A stretch of DNA of 64,000 nt, from assembly GCF_036703385.1 (NCBI RefSeq), contig NZ_DATNPA010000295.1:66131-130130 (forward strand), given 5' to 3'. Made by a program: the position numbers and the translations under genes. The stretch is from Allocoleopsis sp036703385 (GTDB lineage Bacteria > Cyanobacteriota > Cyanobacteriia > Cyanobacteriales > Coleofasciculaceae). Positions 39,040 to 47,252 of the stretch are shown here, piece by piece (positions within the stretch are counted from its first letter, which is position 1; every line of letters begins with the position of its first letter). The notes beneath the pieces were generated by a model that was given only the letters and a program-made list of their open reading frames with translations, was not told the origin of the DNA and ran no database searches.

Positions 39040-39267
39040 ATGACTGTCATAGCAATGCTTATTTGCGAAAACAAGGAACATGATTCACAAACACCAAACC
39101 AAGGTCAAGTGGGTCTAAGAGGAGTTACTAGCGAAAGCGAAATAGGTAAAGAATACTTTGTTCATACTCCTTTCGCTAGCTTACAAATGGGGATATTGAA
39201 CGCTGCGGCTTTTAGTCAATTCGAGCCAGGTAAAACTTACAAAATGACTTTGGAGCAAGTAGACTAA
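39040..39267 (+). CDS. Small protein, 75 aa
   Basis: GGAGAAAG ribosome site. Sequence includes MLICENKEHDSQTPNQGQVG and LEQVD end. Unknown; between tube and chaperone genes. Confidence 0.5.
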   Translation: MTVIAMLICENKEHDSQTPNQGQVGLRGVTSESEIGKEYFVHTPFASLQMGILNAAAFSQFEPGKTYKMTLEQVD

Positions 39268-39286
39268 CGCCTAATCCCAAATTGAC

Positions 39287-39847
39287 ATGGATTGTTTTGA
39301 AGTATTTTACGACAAAGATAAACCAAATGCCGATCGCCAAGAGTCGGTGATTGTTCGTCGTGTTGCGCGATCGCGTTACTCAGAGTTGAAAGGTTTGCTA
39401 TCTAAATTGATGGCAAATTTCTTGTATTTTGGATGCTCTCGTGGAGAATTGTGCGATGCTTCTAATGATCGTGTCTGGAGTGACATTAGAAAGGTGGCAG
39501 AAATGCTGCCTTTAGATGGGGGTGGGGCGTTGGACTTGGACAGAATTGACGACATCCAAATCCTAGAAATCTTCTTCACTGATGATGTGGTAGAAGTTCG
39601 GGGGCGGGTGGAGGAGCAACCTGACGAGGAAGGTGTGAAGCGATTTAAGCCAGGGAAGATTACGGCACTCCATGGATTCAATTTTTTAGACTATCACCAG
39701 AAATGCCGGGGGATATACGGCATCGGTCTGGAGATGGCGAACAACTGGGTGCGGGAGGAGGACAAGATAGAAGAAAAGAAGCTGGAAACCAACGGAAAAG
39801 TCAAAGAACCGGAATCGGTAGAACTGGCAACCCCGATGCCGTCTTAA
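39287..39847 (+). CDS. Tail assembly chaperone, first part (G-type), 186 aa
   Basis: First part of a G/GT-type pair: a globular protein (VARSRYSELKGLLSKLMANF) ending in a Lys/Glu-rich linker (EEDKIEEKKLETNGKVKEPE). It overlaps a second frame that carries the C-terminal part. Such pairs are usually made by ribosomal frameshifting and chaperone the tape-measure protein. Confidence 0.65.
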   Translation: MDCFEVFYDKDKPNADRQESVIVRRVARSRYSELKGLLSKLMANFLYFGCSRGELCDASNDRVWSDIRKVAEMLPLDGGGALDLDRIDDIQILEIFFTDDVVEVRGRVEEQPDEEGVKRFKPGKITALHGFNFLDYHQKCRGIYGIGLEMANNWVREEDKIEEKKLETNGKVKEPESVELATPMPS

Positions 39848-40137
39848 TTACCCAGCTTATTGAAATCTATGGGGCGGATGGAGCTAAATTTTTATGGGAA
39901 ACGTTTGACCAGCAAACAATAGATGATTGCGTAGAGGAAACCGTAGAATGGCGGAAGTCTACTAAGCAGCGTGAGGCGGAAGCTATTCAGGAAGACCACG
40001 AGAAGTTTGTTACCGAGAATCCTGAATTGGTTGAAGATTTATTTGCTAACGAAATAGCGGAATTAGGGTTTGACCCCAGTAAATGGAAACGAAATTATGC
40101 CAGTAGCCCAGAAACCACCGAAGTCAGCATCCACTAA
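39703..40137 (+). CDS. Tail assembly chaperone, second part (T-type), likely frameshift extension
   Basis: The frame in -1 relative to 39,287-39,847. From about 39,801 it encodes a compact helical protein (LITQLIEIYGADGAKFLWET, EIAELGFDPSKWKRN). It has no good start codon of its own in this part, so expression by -1 slippage within the A-rich overlap (for example at GGAAAAG, 39,794-39,800) is likely. The coordinates give the open frame; the true joined product would be about 285 residues. Confidence 0.6.
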   Translation: MPGDIRHRSGDGEQLGAGGGQDRRKEAGNQRKSQRTGIGRTGNPDAVLITQLIEIYGADGAKFLWETFDQQTIDDCVEETVEWRKSTKQREAEAIQEDHEKFVTENPELVEDLFANEIAELGFDPSKWKRNYASSPETTEVSIH

Positions 40138-40702
40138 CGGAAAGCCTAAGAAAGATTTATCGGGGCTGTACCAGAAACCAAAACCCAAGTCCCTGCCCAT
40201 TCAATCCCCACAGTTAGGGCTAGATATTGAGTTGGATTTTGTAGAGCCGGATGATGAGGTAAAAGCCGCATTGGATAGCTACATCATCCACGTCACTCGT
40301 GCCACCCTTGCGCCGACAAAGTTAACGGATGAAGAACTGTTGGAACTGGGGAAAGCGAAGTTTGTCTCCCTAAGCGCCTATATCAAGAAAGTGGCACTAC
40401 AGCAGCGAACGGCTAGCGTTTTGGAAGAAGTGGGTGGGGTGAAGAATTCGGAGCTGTTGGTGTTGCGCGATCGCATGGCGACTTTAATTACAGATTTAGA
40501 GTACGCCATTGATCAAGACTACGAGGAACAGGAAGCACTCTCGTTTCACATGCACAGCGACGAGAAAGCTGTGGCGGTGTTGTGTGACGCGATCGCGCGA
40601 TGTTTTCCTGAATTGGAAAATCCCCAGCAGCTAACCGGACAAACCAAGTACATTTTGGCGCTGGTGCTGTTGGGGATGGCGGGGAAGATTATTGCCGTTT
40701 GA
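40097..40702 (+). CDS. Hypothetical protein, 201 aa
   Basis: ATG at 40,097 has a GGAAAC upstream and avoids most of the overlap with the previous frame. The protein has a Lys/Pro-rich start (AQKPPKSASTNGKPKKDLSG) and a helical C-terminal part (FVSLSAYIKKVALQQRTASV). The TGA stop is the first three bases of a palindrome. Unknown; possibly another assembly factor. No tape-measure gene follows. Confidence 0.5.
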   Translation: MPVAQKPPKSASTNGKPKKDLSGLYQKPKPKSLPIQSPQLGLDIELDFVEPDDEVKAALDSYIIHVTRATLAPTKLTDEELLELGKAKFVSLSAYIKKVALQQRTASVLEEVGGVKNSELLVLRDRMATLITDLEYAIDQDYEEQEALSFHMHSDEKAVAVLCDAIARCFPELENPQQLTGQTKYILALVLLGMAGKIIAV

Positions 40703-40718
40703 CAACTGTTAGTTGTCA
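40700..40718. repeat. 19-bp palindrome, copy 9
   Basis: TGACAACTGTTAGTTGTCA, first TGA is the stop of the gene ending at 40,702. It marks the end of the plus-strand late module, facing the next minus-strand set. Confidence 0.9.
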
Positions 40719-40754
40719 GCGTATTGTTATGCGCGATCGCACATCAGCAGTACC

Positions 40755-41147
40755 TTAGCGAATGCAACTTACGGCAAAATAAGCAGCCACAAAACTAATT
40801 ACCGCAATTATAAGTAGCTTGCACATCATTGGCAGACAACACCAGTGGTGTGCAAATTTTTGGTATCTATTAGGATATTTCCCTTTCTGTTTCCCAGCGC
40901 TCTTGAATCCTGAAAGGATGCCGTGAATGATGAAGTCATGGGCAAAAGGACTCAGAACAATTACGTCTTTCCATAACTCTTCATCACCTACGTTGTCGTA
41001 AGTTTTATGATGCACTCGGTAAGGCTTGCCTTTGCCACACTGAATCCAAGGGAACATTGAACAGCGATAGTTGGACTCTAGTAGCCAGTGCTTGTGTTTT
41101 CTGTACCATTCATTAGATTGAATGTAGTGACTGTAATTAACTTTCAT
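40755..41147 (-). CDS. HNH-like protein with C-terminal membrane segment
   Basis: Central YRVHHKTYDNVGDEELWKDV and IVLSPFAHDFIIHG follow the H-H ... D-x-I-x-L-x-x-x-x-H-D-x-x-H layout of HNH nucleases, but the second Cys pair is replaced (SPFAHD). It has two Cys earlier (CSMFPWIQCGKGK). The end (LLIIAVISFVAAYFAVS) is hydrophobic, which is unusual. It may be a degenerate HNH protein. It starts one base after the stop of the frameshifted gene at 41,149-41,348. Confidence 0.55.
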   Translation of the reverse strand: MKVNYSHYIQSNEWYRKHKHWLLESNYRCSMFPWIQCGKGKPYRVHHKTYDNVGDEELWKDVIVLSPFAHDFIIHGILSGFKSAGKQKGKYPNRYQKFAHHWCCLPMMCKLLIIAVISFVAAYFAVSCIR

Positions 41148-41148
41148 T

Positions 41149-41348
41149 TTAGATTAGCGAATAAACGAATTCTTCTGGAGGTTCTCCGCACATAAACCAG
41201 TTCAAGGCATCTTCTTGAGTAAAAGTTGTTGTTTCACTTCGTTCCCTTTTTTAAGTTCCTCAAACTCCTCATCAGAAAATAGACAGTCATAATCAGCTTC
41301 CAGCATTAATTCATTAACCTTTTTTGCCCACTCGTAAAAGCTATCCAT
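41149..41348 (-). pseudogene. Small gene broken by a frameshift at a 6-A run
   Basis: Strong GGAG ribosome site before ATG 41,348. The frame reads MDSFYEWAKKVNELMLEADY to EEFEELKK and would stop at 41,202 after an unlikely tail. Shifting by -1 in the run AAAAAA (41,247-41,252) gives a sensible end, ETTTFTQEDALNWFMCGEPP, whose TAA lies one base before the ATG of the next gene. Mutation, sequencing error or programmed slippage are all possible. If not shifted, the protein is 48 residues. Confidence 0.55.
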
Positions 41349-41457
41349 ACTTTCTCCTGTGATAACGTTTGTGTGTCAGTCTGTCAGATTTGTCTGGTGT
41401 CTGGATGTCAGTCAGGAGCCAGAAGCCTTGTCAGCTCGACTCCTGACGAATGCGTCT

Positions 41458-42975
41458 TCACTTAGCGAGAAAACTGACAGCAGAGTCAGATTTGCCTTCT
41501 TCCTCGATTTCTCCTAATCCTGTATCTGCCAACAAACCAAAATATTGGCGGATGTTTTTGGCTCCTTTCCCTTTGAGGACAGTAAAGTCTTTTCGCTGCA
41601 CCTCTCGCACCGTTACCCATTCATTTTGCTTCTTGGCGTAGAGGTAAATGGTTTTAAGTGGTTCTTGTAATCTGCATTCTTCCTCTGGTTCAGATTCTGA
41701 ATGAGTAACAACAGGATTGCCCAACAAATCTAGCAAGTACTTCTCGGTTAACCACTCAGGAATTTGACCTTCTTCTTGAGAGCCATCTAGCCAGGTAATA
41801 TGGAATTTCCCAGTGGGACGGATTGTTTCTAATCCATCTTCGTCCTCTACTAATTCACCAATTGTTTCAACTCGCACTGTGCCGTTTAGAAATACCGTTA
41901 CGAGTCCTTTAGAACCAGGGAGAAAAGCTGCGGTTTCACCATGAACAATAAAAATCGGATATTCTCCGAACTTCATTGTTTCTCTTAGGCAGCTCGTCAA
42001 AACAGATTTAATTTCATCTTCGGGCATCACCTGATCGAATAATCCAAACTCATCCCAGACAGTAGTGTTGGAATTAATCCGGCAAGCATGAACTCTATCT
42101 GCTAATCCTCTCCACTCTCGGTAGATAGCATCGTAATCGCGCTGTCCTGTGGGAGTAACTCCTACAACTTTGAAAACGTCTGGGTAGGGGTTTGCGGGTT
42201 CGTAGTGCGGCGTGCTGGCAATGACGCGATGGTCATCGATTAAAACCATCCTAAGCAGACACATAAGTTTTGCCATTGTGCTTTTCCCGGTTCGCTGTTT
42301 CCCCACCAACCGAGCTGGATGACTCTTCACTAGTCGAAGCATTCCTGGGCATTCCCCTTTAAGCTTGTCGATCAAATCCCGCTTGGCTCGGTTGGTCACC
42401 TGGGGAAGCTGTGGGGTAAAACCAGACTGTTGCTTCGATTCACTCTTGGTTGTGCGGGGGCTACGTTGTCGAAGCATATCCTCATCTCCAGTGGGTTGTC
42501 TGTCGCCATAGAATGTCCATCCAGTAGACTGCTCATCTTCTGTCTCTTTAGGGGGATAAACAGCTTCTGGAGGCTCTTGTCTAGTTGTTCTTGATGATTT
42601 GCTTTGAACCTTGGTTTCCTCCTGTCTAGGAGGCTTCTGCGAGTGTCTGACAGGTACTTCTTCCTCGTACTCGTATCCCTCTCTTTCCTCGTCGTTGTAG
42701 ACGGTTTCTGCCTGCGTGTCTACAACGGGAGGAGTCTTCTTGGTTTTAGTTTTCCCCTCACCCAAGCTCACCAGGTCGTTCCAGGCTATTAGTCCTACCA
42801 CAATCGCCAGTGGTGCTTGCGCGATCGCCCAAGCCGCAAATCCCAGACCAAGGGAGGCAACTGTGATGAACGCCTTATCCTGTGTCAGCCTCCCCAGCAG
42901 GATTGGAGATTCTCCAAAATCATTCTCAAATTCCAGATTGTTCAGCAAATCATCCATCTTTTGTAGGTTAGACAT
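41458..42975 (-). CDS. P-loop ATPase with N-terminal membrane segments, 505 aa
   Basis: N-terminal two hydrophobic stretches (ITVASLGLGFAAWAIAQAPL, AIVVGLIAWNDL), a long polar linker (residues 75-205), then an ATPase: Walker A LVGKQRTGKSTMAK, Walker B TVWDEFGLFD, and a C-terminal domain with a winged-helix-like part (TVREVQRKDFTVLKGKGAKN). The layout recalls membrane-anchored DNA-pumping or assembly ATPases of plasmids and filamentous phages (TraD, Zot), but no exact family is named. It heads a run of membrane and exported proteins. Not a terminase. Confidence 0.6.
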   Translation of the reverse strand: MSNLQKMDDLLNNLEFENDFGESPILLGRLTQDKAFITVASLGLGFAAWAIAQAPLAIVVGLIAWNDLVSLGEGKTKTKKTPPVVDTQAETVYNDEEREGYEYEEEVPVRHSQKPPRQEETKVQSKSSRTTRQEPPEAVYPPKETEDEQSTGWTFYGDRQPTGDEDMLRQRSPRTTKSESKQQSGFTPQLPQVTNRAKRDLIDKLKGECPGMLRLVKSHPARLVGKQRTGKSTMAKLMCLLRMVLIDDHRVIASTPHYEPANPYPDVFKVVGVTPTGQRDYDAIYREWRGLADRVHACRINSNTTVWDEFGLFDQVMPEDEIKSVLTSCLRETMKFGEYPIFIVHGETAAFLPGSKGLVTVFLNGTVRVETIGELVEDEDGLETIRPTGKFHITWLDGSQEEGQIPEWLTEKYLLDLLGNPVVTHSESEPEEECRLQEPLKTIYLYAKKQNEWVTVREVQRKDFTVLKGKGAKNIRQYFGLLADTGLGEIEEEGKSDSAVSFLAK

Positions 42976-42981
42976 AAGTAG

Positions 42982-43006
42982 TAAAAAGCCCCTATTAAGG
43001 GGCGGC
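42982..43006 (-). terminator. Terminator-like hairpin
   Basis: On the minus strand GCCCCTTAATAGGGGCTTTTT lies between the gene ending at 43,026 and the ATPase start at 42,975, so it may attenuate ATPase expression. Confidence 0.75.
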
Positions 43007-43025
43007 TAAACAACAGTTGAAGTAA

Positions 43026-43541
43026 TCACTTCTTGAGTATTTTGTAGATAAACTCAAACGCAAAAGCGGTAATGACTGAAAGGACTAAATTCCACCACAG
43101 CACTGAGTCTGGACTCCAGTAGGGGAAGTCTTCTGCTAGGGCTGTGTAACCTCCTTCATAGGGAGGAAAATGTAGGAATATAATAGAAAACTCCCAAGCG
43201 TAAATGATGGGTCGTCTCTTTTTAATCCATTCAATGTCTGCCATTTCTAGGTATTGGGTTAAAGCCCAAAGTCCAGTTGCTAGAAACGACAGCGATACTT
43301 CATTACTGGACAGCCACAACAAACAGCCCCCTAGGAAAGGGACACGGGTTAGAGAGCTTAAAAGGGGGACAAAGGTAATAGCCGCTTTCATTTGTTTAGC
43401 TACAGCTACCCAAGGCTGAATATTAAGCAAACCAACAAAGGTGATGGTGCTATAGAATAAGAATCGTCCAAGCCCTTTGATTTTCGCTCTTGAGCTTCCG
43501 CCTTCTTTACTTTTGCTTGTTGACCTTGCGGCTACCGCCAT
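43026..43541 (-). CDS. Multi-pass membrane protein, 171 aa
   Basis: About four hydrophobic segments (FLFYSTITFVGLLNIQPWVA, FLGGCLLWL, SLSFLATGLWALTQYL, LWWNLVLSVITAFAFEFI) and a basic start. Overlaps the exported protein upstream by 35 bases. Probably part of the same membrane complex as the ATPase; unknown. Confidence 0.6.
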   Translation of the reverse strand: MAVAARSTSKSKEGGSSRAKIKGLGRFLFYSTITFVGLLNIQPWVAVAKQMKAAITFVPLLSSLTRVPFLGGCLLWLSSNEVSLSFLATGLWALTQYLEMADIEWIKKRRPIIYAWEFSIIFLHFPPYEGGYTALAEDFPYWSPDSVLWWNLVLSVITAFAFEFIYKILKK

Positions 43542-43989
43542 TTTTAGAAGCTCCTTTTATCTGACTAAATAATTTGTCGTACTCTTGTTTTTCGTTGAGC
43601 GCTACTCGGACGATAGAAGAGATTGAGCCATCTTCTGCAATTGTTGCTGTTTCGCCTAGTGAATTGCAGATAAAAACGCCAGGTCTTAGGGGTCTTTTTA
43701 ATTGATTGTCTAAAACCATCTCCCCTTCGATGTAATAACCATCTTTTCTGGTCTTAGCGTCAACTGTTTGAATGCAGTTCGACTTCAATCTTTCTAAAGC
43801 TACTTTGGAGAATCTACGAGCATTCTTGGCCTGCTCTCGTAGCTGTCTACTTTCGGATGAAGCCGTAGTTTGATTGGTACTGATTGTGCTTCCTTCCTGC
43901 ACTGTGGCTCTTAACACCTCTCCTTTTGAGATAAAGATAGCGAGTAAAGAGCCACCTATTATGAGGTGAGAAAATATTTTGATTCTCAT
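43507..43989 (-). CDS. Exported protein, 160 aa
   Basis: Signal-peptide-like start (RIKIFSHLIIGGSLLAIFIS) with no lipobox. Mature part is Lys/Asn-rich and contains KDGYYIEGEMVLDNQLKRPL. Two Cys (SNCIQTV, FICNSLG) could form a disulphide. Unknown. Confidence 0.55.
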   Translation of the reverse strand: MRIKIFSHLIIGGSLLAIFISKGEVLRATVQEGSTISTNQTTASSESRQLREQAKNARRFSKVALERLKSNCIQTVDAKTRKDGYYIEGEMVLDNQLKRPLRPGVFICNSLGETATIAEDGSISSIVRVALNEKQEYDKLFSQIKGASKNGGSRKVNKQK

Positions 43990-44234
43990 CGCAAACTCCT
44001 AACGCAAAGGTCTCCCACCTTTTCATATCTTTCAATTAACTCTTCCCATTCAGGGACTTCTTTGAGGTCAAAGTTTGCATCTTGGTCAAGAACTAATGTG
44101 TGTCCTGAGTCTTGCCAAATAAAATCTTCGTCATACTCATACTCTCGCTCTTCGAGGTAAACTGAGATGTCGGCTAAAAGTTGCCAATAAGCTGAGTCGT
44201 GAGTGAAATTGATTCGTCTTCTTGTAGCTACCAT
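43986..44234 (-). CDS. Hypothetical protein, 82 aa
   Basis: Acidic, with EREYEYDEDFIWQDSGHTLV and a helical end. Resembles in style the gene at 44,641-44,859 (both have FDESYWEL/FIWQD-type strands), so they may be related. ATGA overlap with the downstream gene. Confidence 0.5.
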   Translation of the reverse strand: MVATRRRINFTHDSAYWQLLADISVYLEEREYEYDEDFIWQDSGHTLVLDQDANFDLKEVPEWEELIERYEKVGDLCVRSLR

Positions 44235-44235
44235 G

Positions 44236-44598
44236 TCACCCTACTAGTTGCGCTGTTAGCGCTTCGATTAACCGCTCAATATCTCGCTCAGAAAATTCAT
44301 TTGCAACGAGCTGAATGTAATCGGCCAAATCCGCTTGTTCATCCCAGATGTTGAGGTCGTCTCCACCAGCGCCAACAATGCAGCTATCAATACAACTGAC
44401 GGAACTACCCTCTTCAATCCAGTCTTGGTAGATGGCTTGGTAGGCGGCTAAGGCACCCCTAAAAACCAGCTTCCATTTACGCTCCAAGTTTTCAAACCGA
44501 GACCCCCAATGTTCTTGCATTTCCTCAAGGATTTCTTGAGTGTTTTTGTCTTGGCTGCTGACATAGTATCCGATTGACCTTGCACTGCTTGAAACCAT
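44236..44598 (-). CDS. Hypothetical protein, 120 aa
   Basis: Helical, acidic (SRFENLERKWKLVFRGALAA, SERDIERLIEALTAQLVG). One base separates it from the next gene. Unknown. Confidence 0.5.
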   Translation of the reverse strand: MVSSSARSIGYYVSSQDKNTQEILEEMQEHWGSRFENLERKWKLVFRGALAAYQAIYQDWIEEGSSVSCIDSCIVGAGGDDLNIWDEQADLADYIQLVANEFSERDIERLIEALTAQLVG

Positions 44599-44640
44599 TG
44601 TTTTCTTCCTTCTTGGCTAGTTTGTTTTTGCCAGTAAATA

Positions 44641-44859
44641 CTAAGGTCGTAATTCCCAGTAGCTTTCATCAAAGTCGTCGTCGTTTTCGATCACTATGCG
44701 ACCGCCAGAAAGAACATATTCTATTTCTAGTTTTTGCCATTCTGAAGACTCTCTTAGGTAAAGAATGAAATCAATTAAGACTTCAATGAAGTTGTCACCA
44801 AAACGCCAGTTGTAGTTATTTGGGTCTTCTGCTACTAAATATTGTTCAATTGCTTTCAC
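44641..44859 (-). CDS. Hypothetical protein, 72 aa
   Basis: MKAIEQYLVAEDPNNYNWRF start, then ESSEWQKLEIEYVLSGGRIV and FDESYWELRP end. Unknown; possible paralogue of the 82-aa gene. Confidence 0.5.
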   Translation of the reverse strand: MKAIEQYLVAEDPNNYNWRFGDNFIEVLIDFILYLRESSEWQKLEIEYVLSGGRIVIENDDDFDESYWELRP

Positions 44860-44861
44860 TT

Positions 44862-45074
44862 TCAGTCACGTCCTCCTAACCACATTGCTATTCCCAAAAG
44901 AGCAGCAGCTGGCAAAGCAGCAAAGCCAAGGGTAGCGCCAGCAACGCCAGCAGCAGCAGTTAATCCAAGTCCAACAGCTAGATGTCCGGTCACGTCTTTT
45001 TCTCCTGAATGGTGGTCGATGCTTTTAACAAGGGAGGTTCTAAGCTTTGGGTCTCTCTCCAGAACCTCCCGCAA
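44862..45074 (-). CDS. Small hydrophobic protein, 70 aa
   Basis: A polar start (LERDPKLRTSLVKSIDHHSG) and a long Gly/Ala hydrophobic stretch (LAVGLGLTAAAGVAGATLGF, AALPAAALLGIAMWL). Single or double membrane pass. In size it would fit a coat-protein-like or holin-like peptide; this is speculation. Confidence 0.5.
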   Translation of the reverse strand: MREVLERDPKLRTSLVKSIDHHSGEKDVTGHLAVGLGLTAAAGVAGATLGFAALPAAALLGIAMWLGGRD

Positions 45075-45094
45075 TGCGGTAAGTTGAGCTGGGG

Positions 45095-45691
45095 TTAACG
45101 AGTCAATACTTTCGTTCTGCGATCGCGTAAGTTTCCCAAGTCCCCCAGCTCGTTCAGTTTTCCCAGTGTCCCCGCTCTACGGCTTGCACGCTTGGAGTCA
45201 AGGCTGGCAAGCATGACCTCCACGCTCTCAAATTCAGTCTGGTGGGACTTTACGAACTCCGTCAGTCTCCGCTGGTCGTTCTGCTCGTAGGCTTCCTCAA
45301 TGGCGTCCCACTTCTCTTCGGAGAGTGCGGTGCCGACCATCATCCCAATCTCGAAGCCTAACTGGGTGAGAACGTTAGTGAGGCCGGATAGGCGATCGCG
45401 GTTGTACTCCTCGTTGGTCGCGAGAACTTGGGGGGACTGTTCAGTGAGAGCAGCTTCTGGTTTCTGCTCAGTTAATGCAGGGCGATCCAATGCTTGCTGC
45501 ATCTTGTCCCGCAGGAGCTTAACCAAGGTTGAATCAATCTCTTCATACTTGTCCGGATTCACCAGTTCATCCCCTGGCTCCTCTCCGTTCTGCTTGATGT
45601 GGTCGCCCAACTCTACAAGAGCGAAGTTCATGTCATCCACTGAACCGAAATTAAGCGACGAGAACACGTTTGATTTTGCGAGCTGTGCCAT
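45095..45691 (-). CDS. Hypothetical helical protein, 198 aa
   Basis: Soluble helical protein (SVDDMNFALVELGDHIKQNG, ALSEEKWDAIEEAYEQNDQR) with a basic end (RASRRAGTLGKLNELGDLGN). ATG at 45,691 preferred over TTG 45,700. It overlaps the upstream gene by about 40 bases. Unknown. Confidence 0.5.
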   Translation of the reverse strand: MAQLAKSNVFSSLNFGSVDDMNFALVELGDHIKQNGEEPGDELVNPDKYEEIDSTLVKLLRDKMQQALDRPALTEQKPEAALTEQSPQVLATNEEYNRDRLSGLTNVLTQLGFEIGMMVGTALSEEKWDAIEEAYEQNDQRRLTEFVKSHQTEFESVEVMLASLDSKRASRRAGTLGKLNELGDLGNLRDRRTKVLTR

Positions 45692-46070
45692 TGGTTTCAA
45701 TACCCTTTCTTAAGTGCTGGAAGTTCTCCTGAGTCAGGAGTTTTTGATTGTCGATGGAGATGAAAAACTTTATTACTTCTGTACGATCGCCGGTGAACAC
45801 CACCAGAAATCGACAAAGGAGTAGAAGCCAAGTACGGTAAGGGTTGAGTCTTACCCGTCCACCCCGCCCTAAGGGAAGTAAAGGGGTGATCTGAATGGTC
45901 TCTTTGTAGGAGTCACACCATTCCAAAAGAATCTTTTCGTCGTTGTGGATTGTGTTGTGATGGACGCCGAGAAATTGTGCGAGGGCAACCCTAGTAAGAT
46001 TGCGTTGGTTGATAAAATTCGCTAACACAATTTGCGCCCTATCCCATGCTTGTCTCTCCGCTTTATTCAT
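45651..46070 (-). CDS. Helix-turn-helix protein, 139 aa
   Basis: Helix-turn-helix-like part at about residues 25-50 (NLTRVALAQFLGVHHNTIHN) with a following helix. C-terminal part not recognised. Could regulate this gene set. Confidence 0.5.
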   Translation of the reverse strand: MNKAERQAWDRAQIVLANFINQRNLTRVALAQFLGVHHNTIHNDEKILLEWCDSYKETIQITPLLPLGRGGRVRLNPYRTWLLLLCRFLVVFTGDRTEVIKFFISIDNQKLLTQENFQHLRKGIETNGTARKIKRVLVA

Positions 46071-46212
46071 GTGCGCGATCGGTCAATTTTGTGAGATTGT
46101 TGTTTCTCCTTCTCAAAAGGCAAACTCATACCGACTTTGAGTAAGGTTATTATTTTGTCGAGGTTCTGGGGTATTTGTGAATTGTGTACAACTCACATCC
46201 ATGTACAAAGAA

Positions 46213-46236
46213 TAAAAAATCGCCCCTAGGGGCGGC
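46213..46236 (-). terminator. Rho-independent terminator
   Basis: On the minus strand GCCGCCCCTAGGGGCGATTTTTT, directly after the gene ending at 46,268, so it ends that transcript. The remaining gap to 46,071 (about 140 bases) should hold the promoter of the downstream genes. Confidence 0.85.
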
Positions 46237-46267
46237 GAGAACCAGTGGTTACAAAGTAGTTTTTGTT

Positions 46268-46510
46268 TTAAGCAACGATTCGGGGCTTTCCGGTTAACTC
46301 CCAGAGTTGGTGCATTGTACGAGCCGCTAAACAAAAGCCTCGGTCGGGTGAGCGAGCACCGTTGAACCAGCGCCGAACCGTCACGTAATCCACGTCAAAC
46401 ACCGCAGCCCCTTCTTTGTAGGAGAGTTGCCAATAGTTAATAAAAGTGATGGGATTGTCGATTTCCTGGGTGGTTATATATCGACCACCTCCTATGGTTT
46501 TTTGAGTCAT
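46268..46510 (-). CDS. Helix-turn-helix-like protein, 80 aa
   Basis: Contains SYKEGAAVFDVDYVTVRRWF and NGARSPDRGFCLAARTMHQL, an XRE/Cro-like helix-turn-helix with recognition helix TVRRWFNG. Start chosen at the second of two adjacent ATGs. Probably a regulator of the downstream operon. Confidence 0.55.
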   Translation of the reverse strand: MTQKTIGGGRYITTQEIDNPITFINYWQLSYKEGAAVFDVDYVTVRRWFNGARSPDRGFCLAARTMHQLWELTGKPRIVA

Positions 46511-46582
46511 CATGGTTGTTGTAAGTTATTGACGAATAGATGCGATCGCGCTGGTTTGAGTCCTTACGCGATCGCTGGTTTC

Positions 46583-46792
46583 CTACTGTTGTGAAATTCC
46601 GTCAGGCGATCGGCAATCCTGACCATTGCTCGTCAGCACACATTGCTGGTCAGCTCCGGATTCTTGTTGAGCAGCCTGCTGTGCTGCGTGTGAGTTGCAT
46701 CCGGTCAGCGAGGTAACAACGGACATGGCAGCTACCCACAGAACTATTTCAATCGCGGCTCTAATTGCGTGTCTCATGTTCCTCCGTTGCAT
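46583..46792 (-). CDS. Small lipoprotein, 69 aa
   Basis: Basic start, hydrophobic segment (AAIEIVLWVAAMSVVTSL) and lipobox SLTGC, then a Gln/Ala/Ser-rich mature part with one Cys pair region (CVLTSNGQDC). Size fits phage Rz1-type or plasmid entry-exclusion lipoproteins. A second ATG at 46,777 with GGAGG three bases upstream could be the true start. Confidence 0.6.
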   Translation of the reverse strand: MQRRNMRHAIRAAIEIVLWVAAMSVVTSLTGCNSHAAQQAAQQESGADQQCVLTSNGQDCRSPDGISQQ

Positions 46793-46940
46793 CTGCTACC
46801 CCAAAAATCTGCATCAGCTCGGCATCCGTTGATTCTTCCAGTGAGGGTTTACAAACCAACGTCTCGCGCCACACCGAAAGAATAAGTTTGATGCGATCGC
46901 GTTGGGCAGGGGTAAGTATCAGAGTTTGTTGGTCTGTCAT
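46761..46940 (-). CDS. Small protein, 59 aa
   Basis: Begins MTDQQTLILTPAQRDRIKLI and ends ATEEHETRN. ATG overlaps the TGA of the upstream gene (ATGA), and the end overlaps the lipoprotein start. Unknown. Confidence 0.55.
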   Translation of the reverse strand: MTDQQTLILTPAQRDRIKLILSVWRETLVCKPSLEESTDAELMQIFGVADATEEHETRN

Positions 46941-47251
46941 ATTGACTCTGCTAAAGTTTGAATGAGCTGCGCGATCGCGTTATCTTCCAATTGCCAGCAC
47001 TTAGCTAGCCGCTCTTTCACCTCCCGATGTCCCAGCCAGACAACTGATGGAACAGAGTCGATAGCATCGTCCATTAACTCCCAAGTGAAGTAAGGCATCT
47101 CTAACTGTTTGAGAAGCTGGAACTGGGTCAAGGTGGCGAGAATGGATAATTTTAGTTGCGATGAGATGTTCTCGAAATTCTCGCCACACATCTCTTTCAA
47201 GTCACCAATGAGCGAGAGTGTTGTGAAATCTTTAGCGGTCAATGTTTGCAT
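46937..47251 (-). CDS. Hypothetical protein, 104 aa
   Basis: ATG 47,251 has GAGG before it and follows the upstream TGA by one base. Helical (GDLKEMCGENFENISSQLKL, RLAKCWQLEDNAIAQLIQTL). Unknown. Confidence 0.55.
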   Translation of the reverse strand: MQTLTAKDFTTLSLIGDLKEMCGENFENISSQLKLSILATLTQFQLLKQLEMPYFTWELMDDAIDSVPSVVWLGHREVKERLAKCWQLEDNAIAQLIQTLAESI

Positions 47252-47252
47252 A

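Noticed and set aside
41458..42975. Large terminase
   Set aside because: It has a P-loop and Walker B but also N-terminal membrane segments and no nuclease domain.
44448..44672. 74-residue minus-strand frame
   Set aside because: Overlaps two better supported genes on the same strand in another frame.
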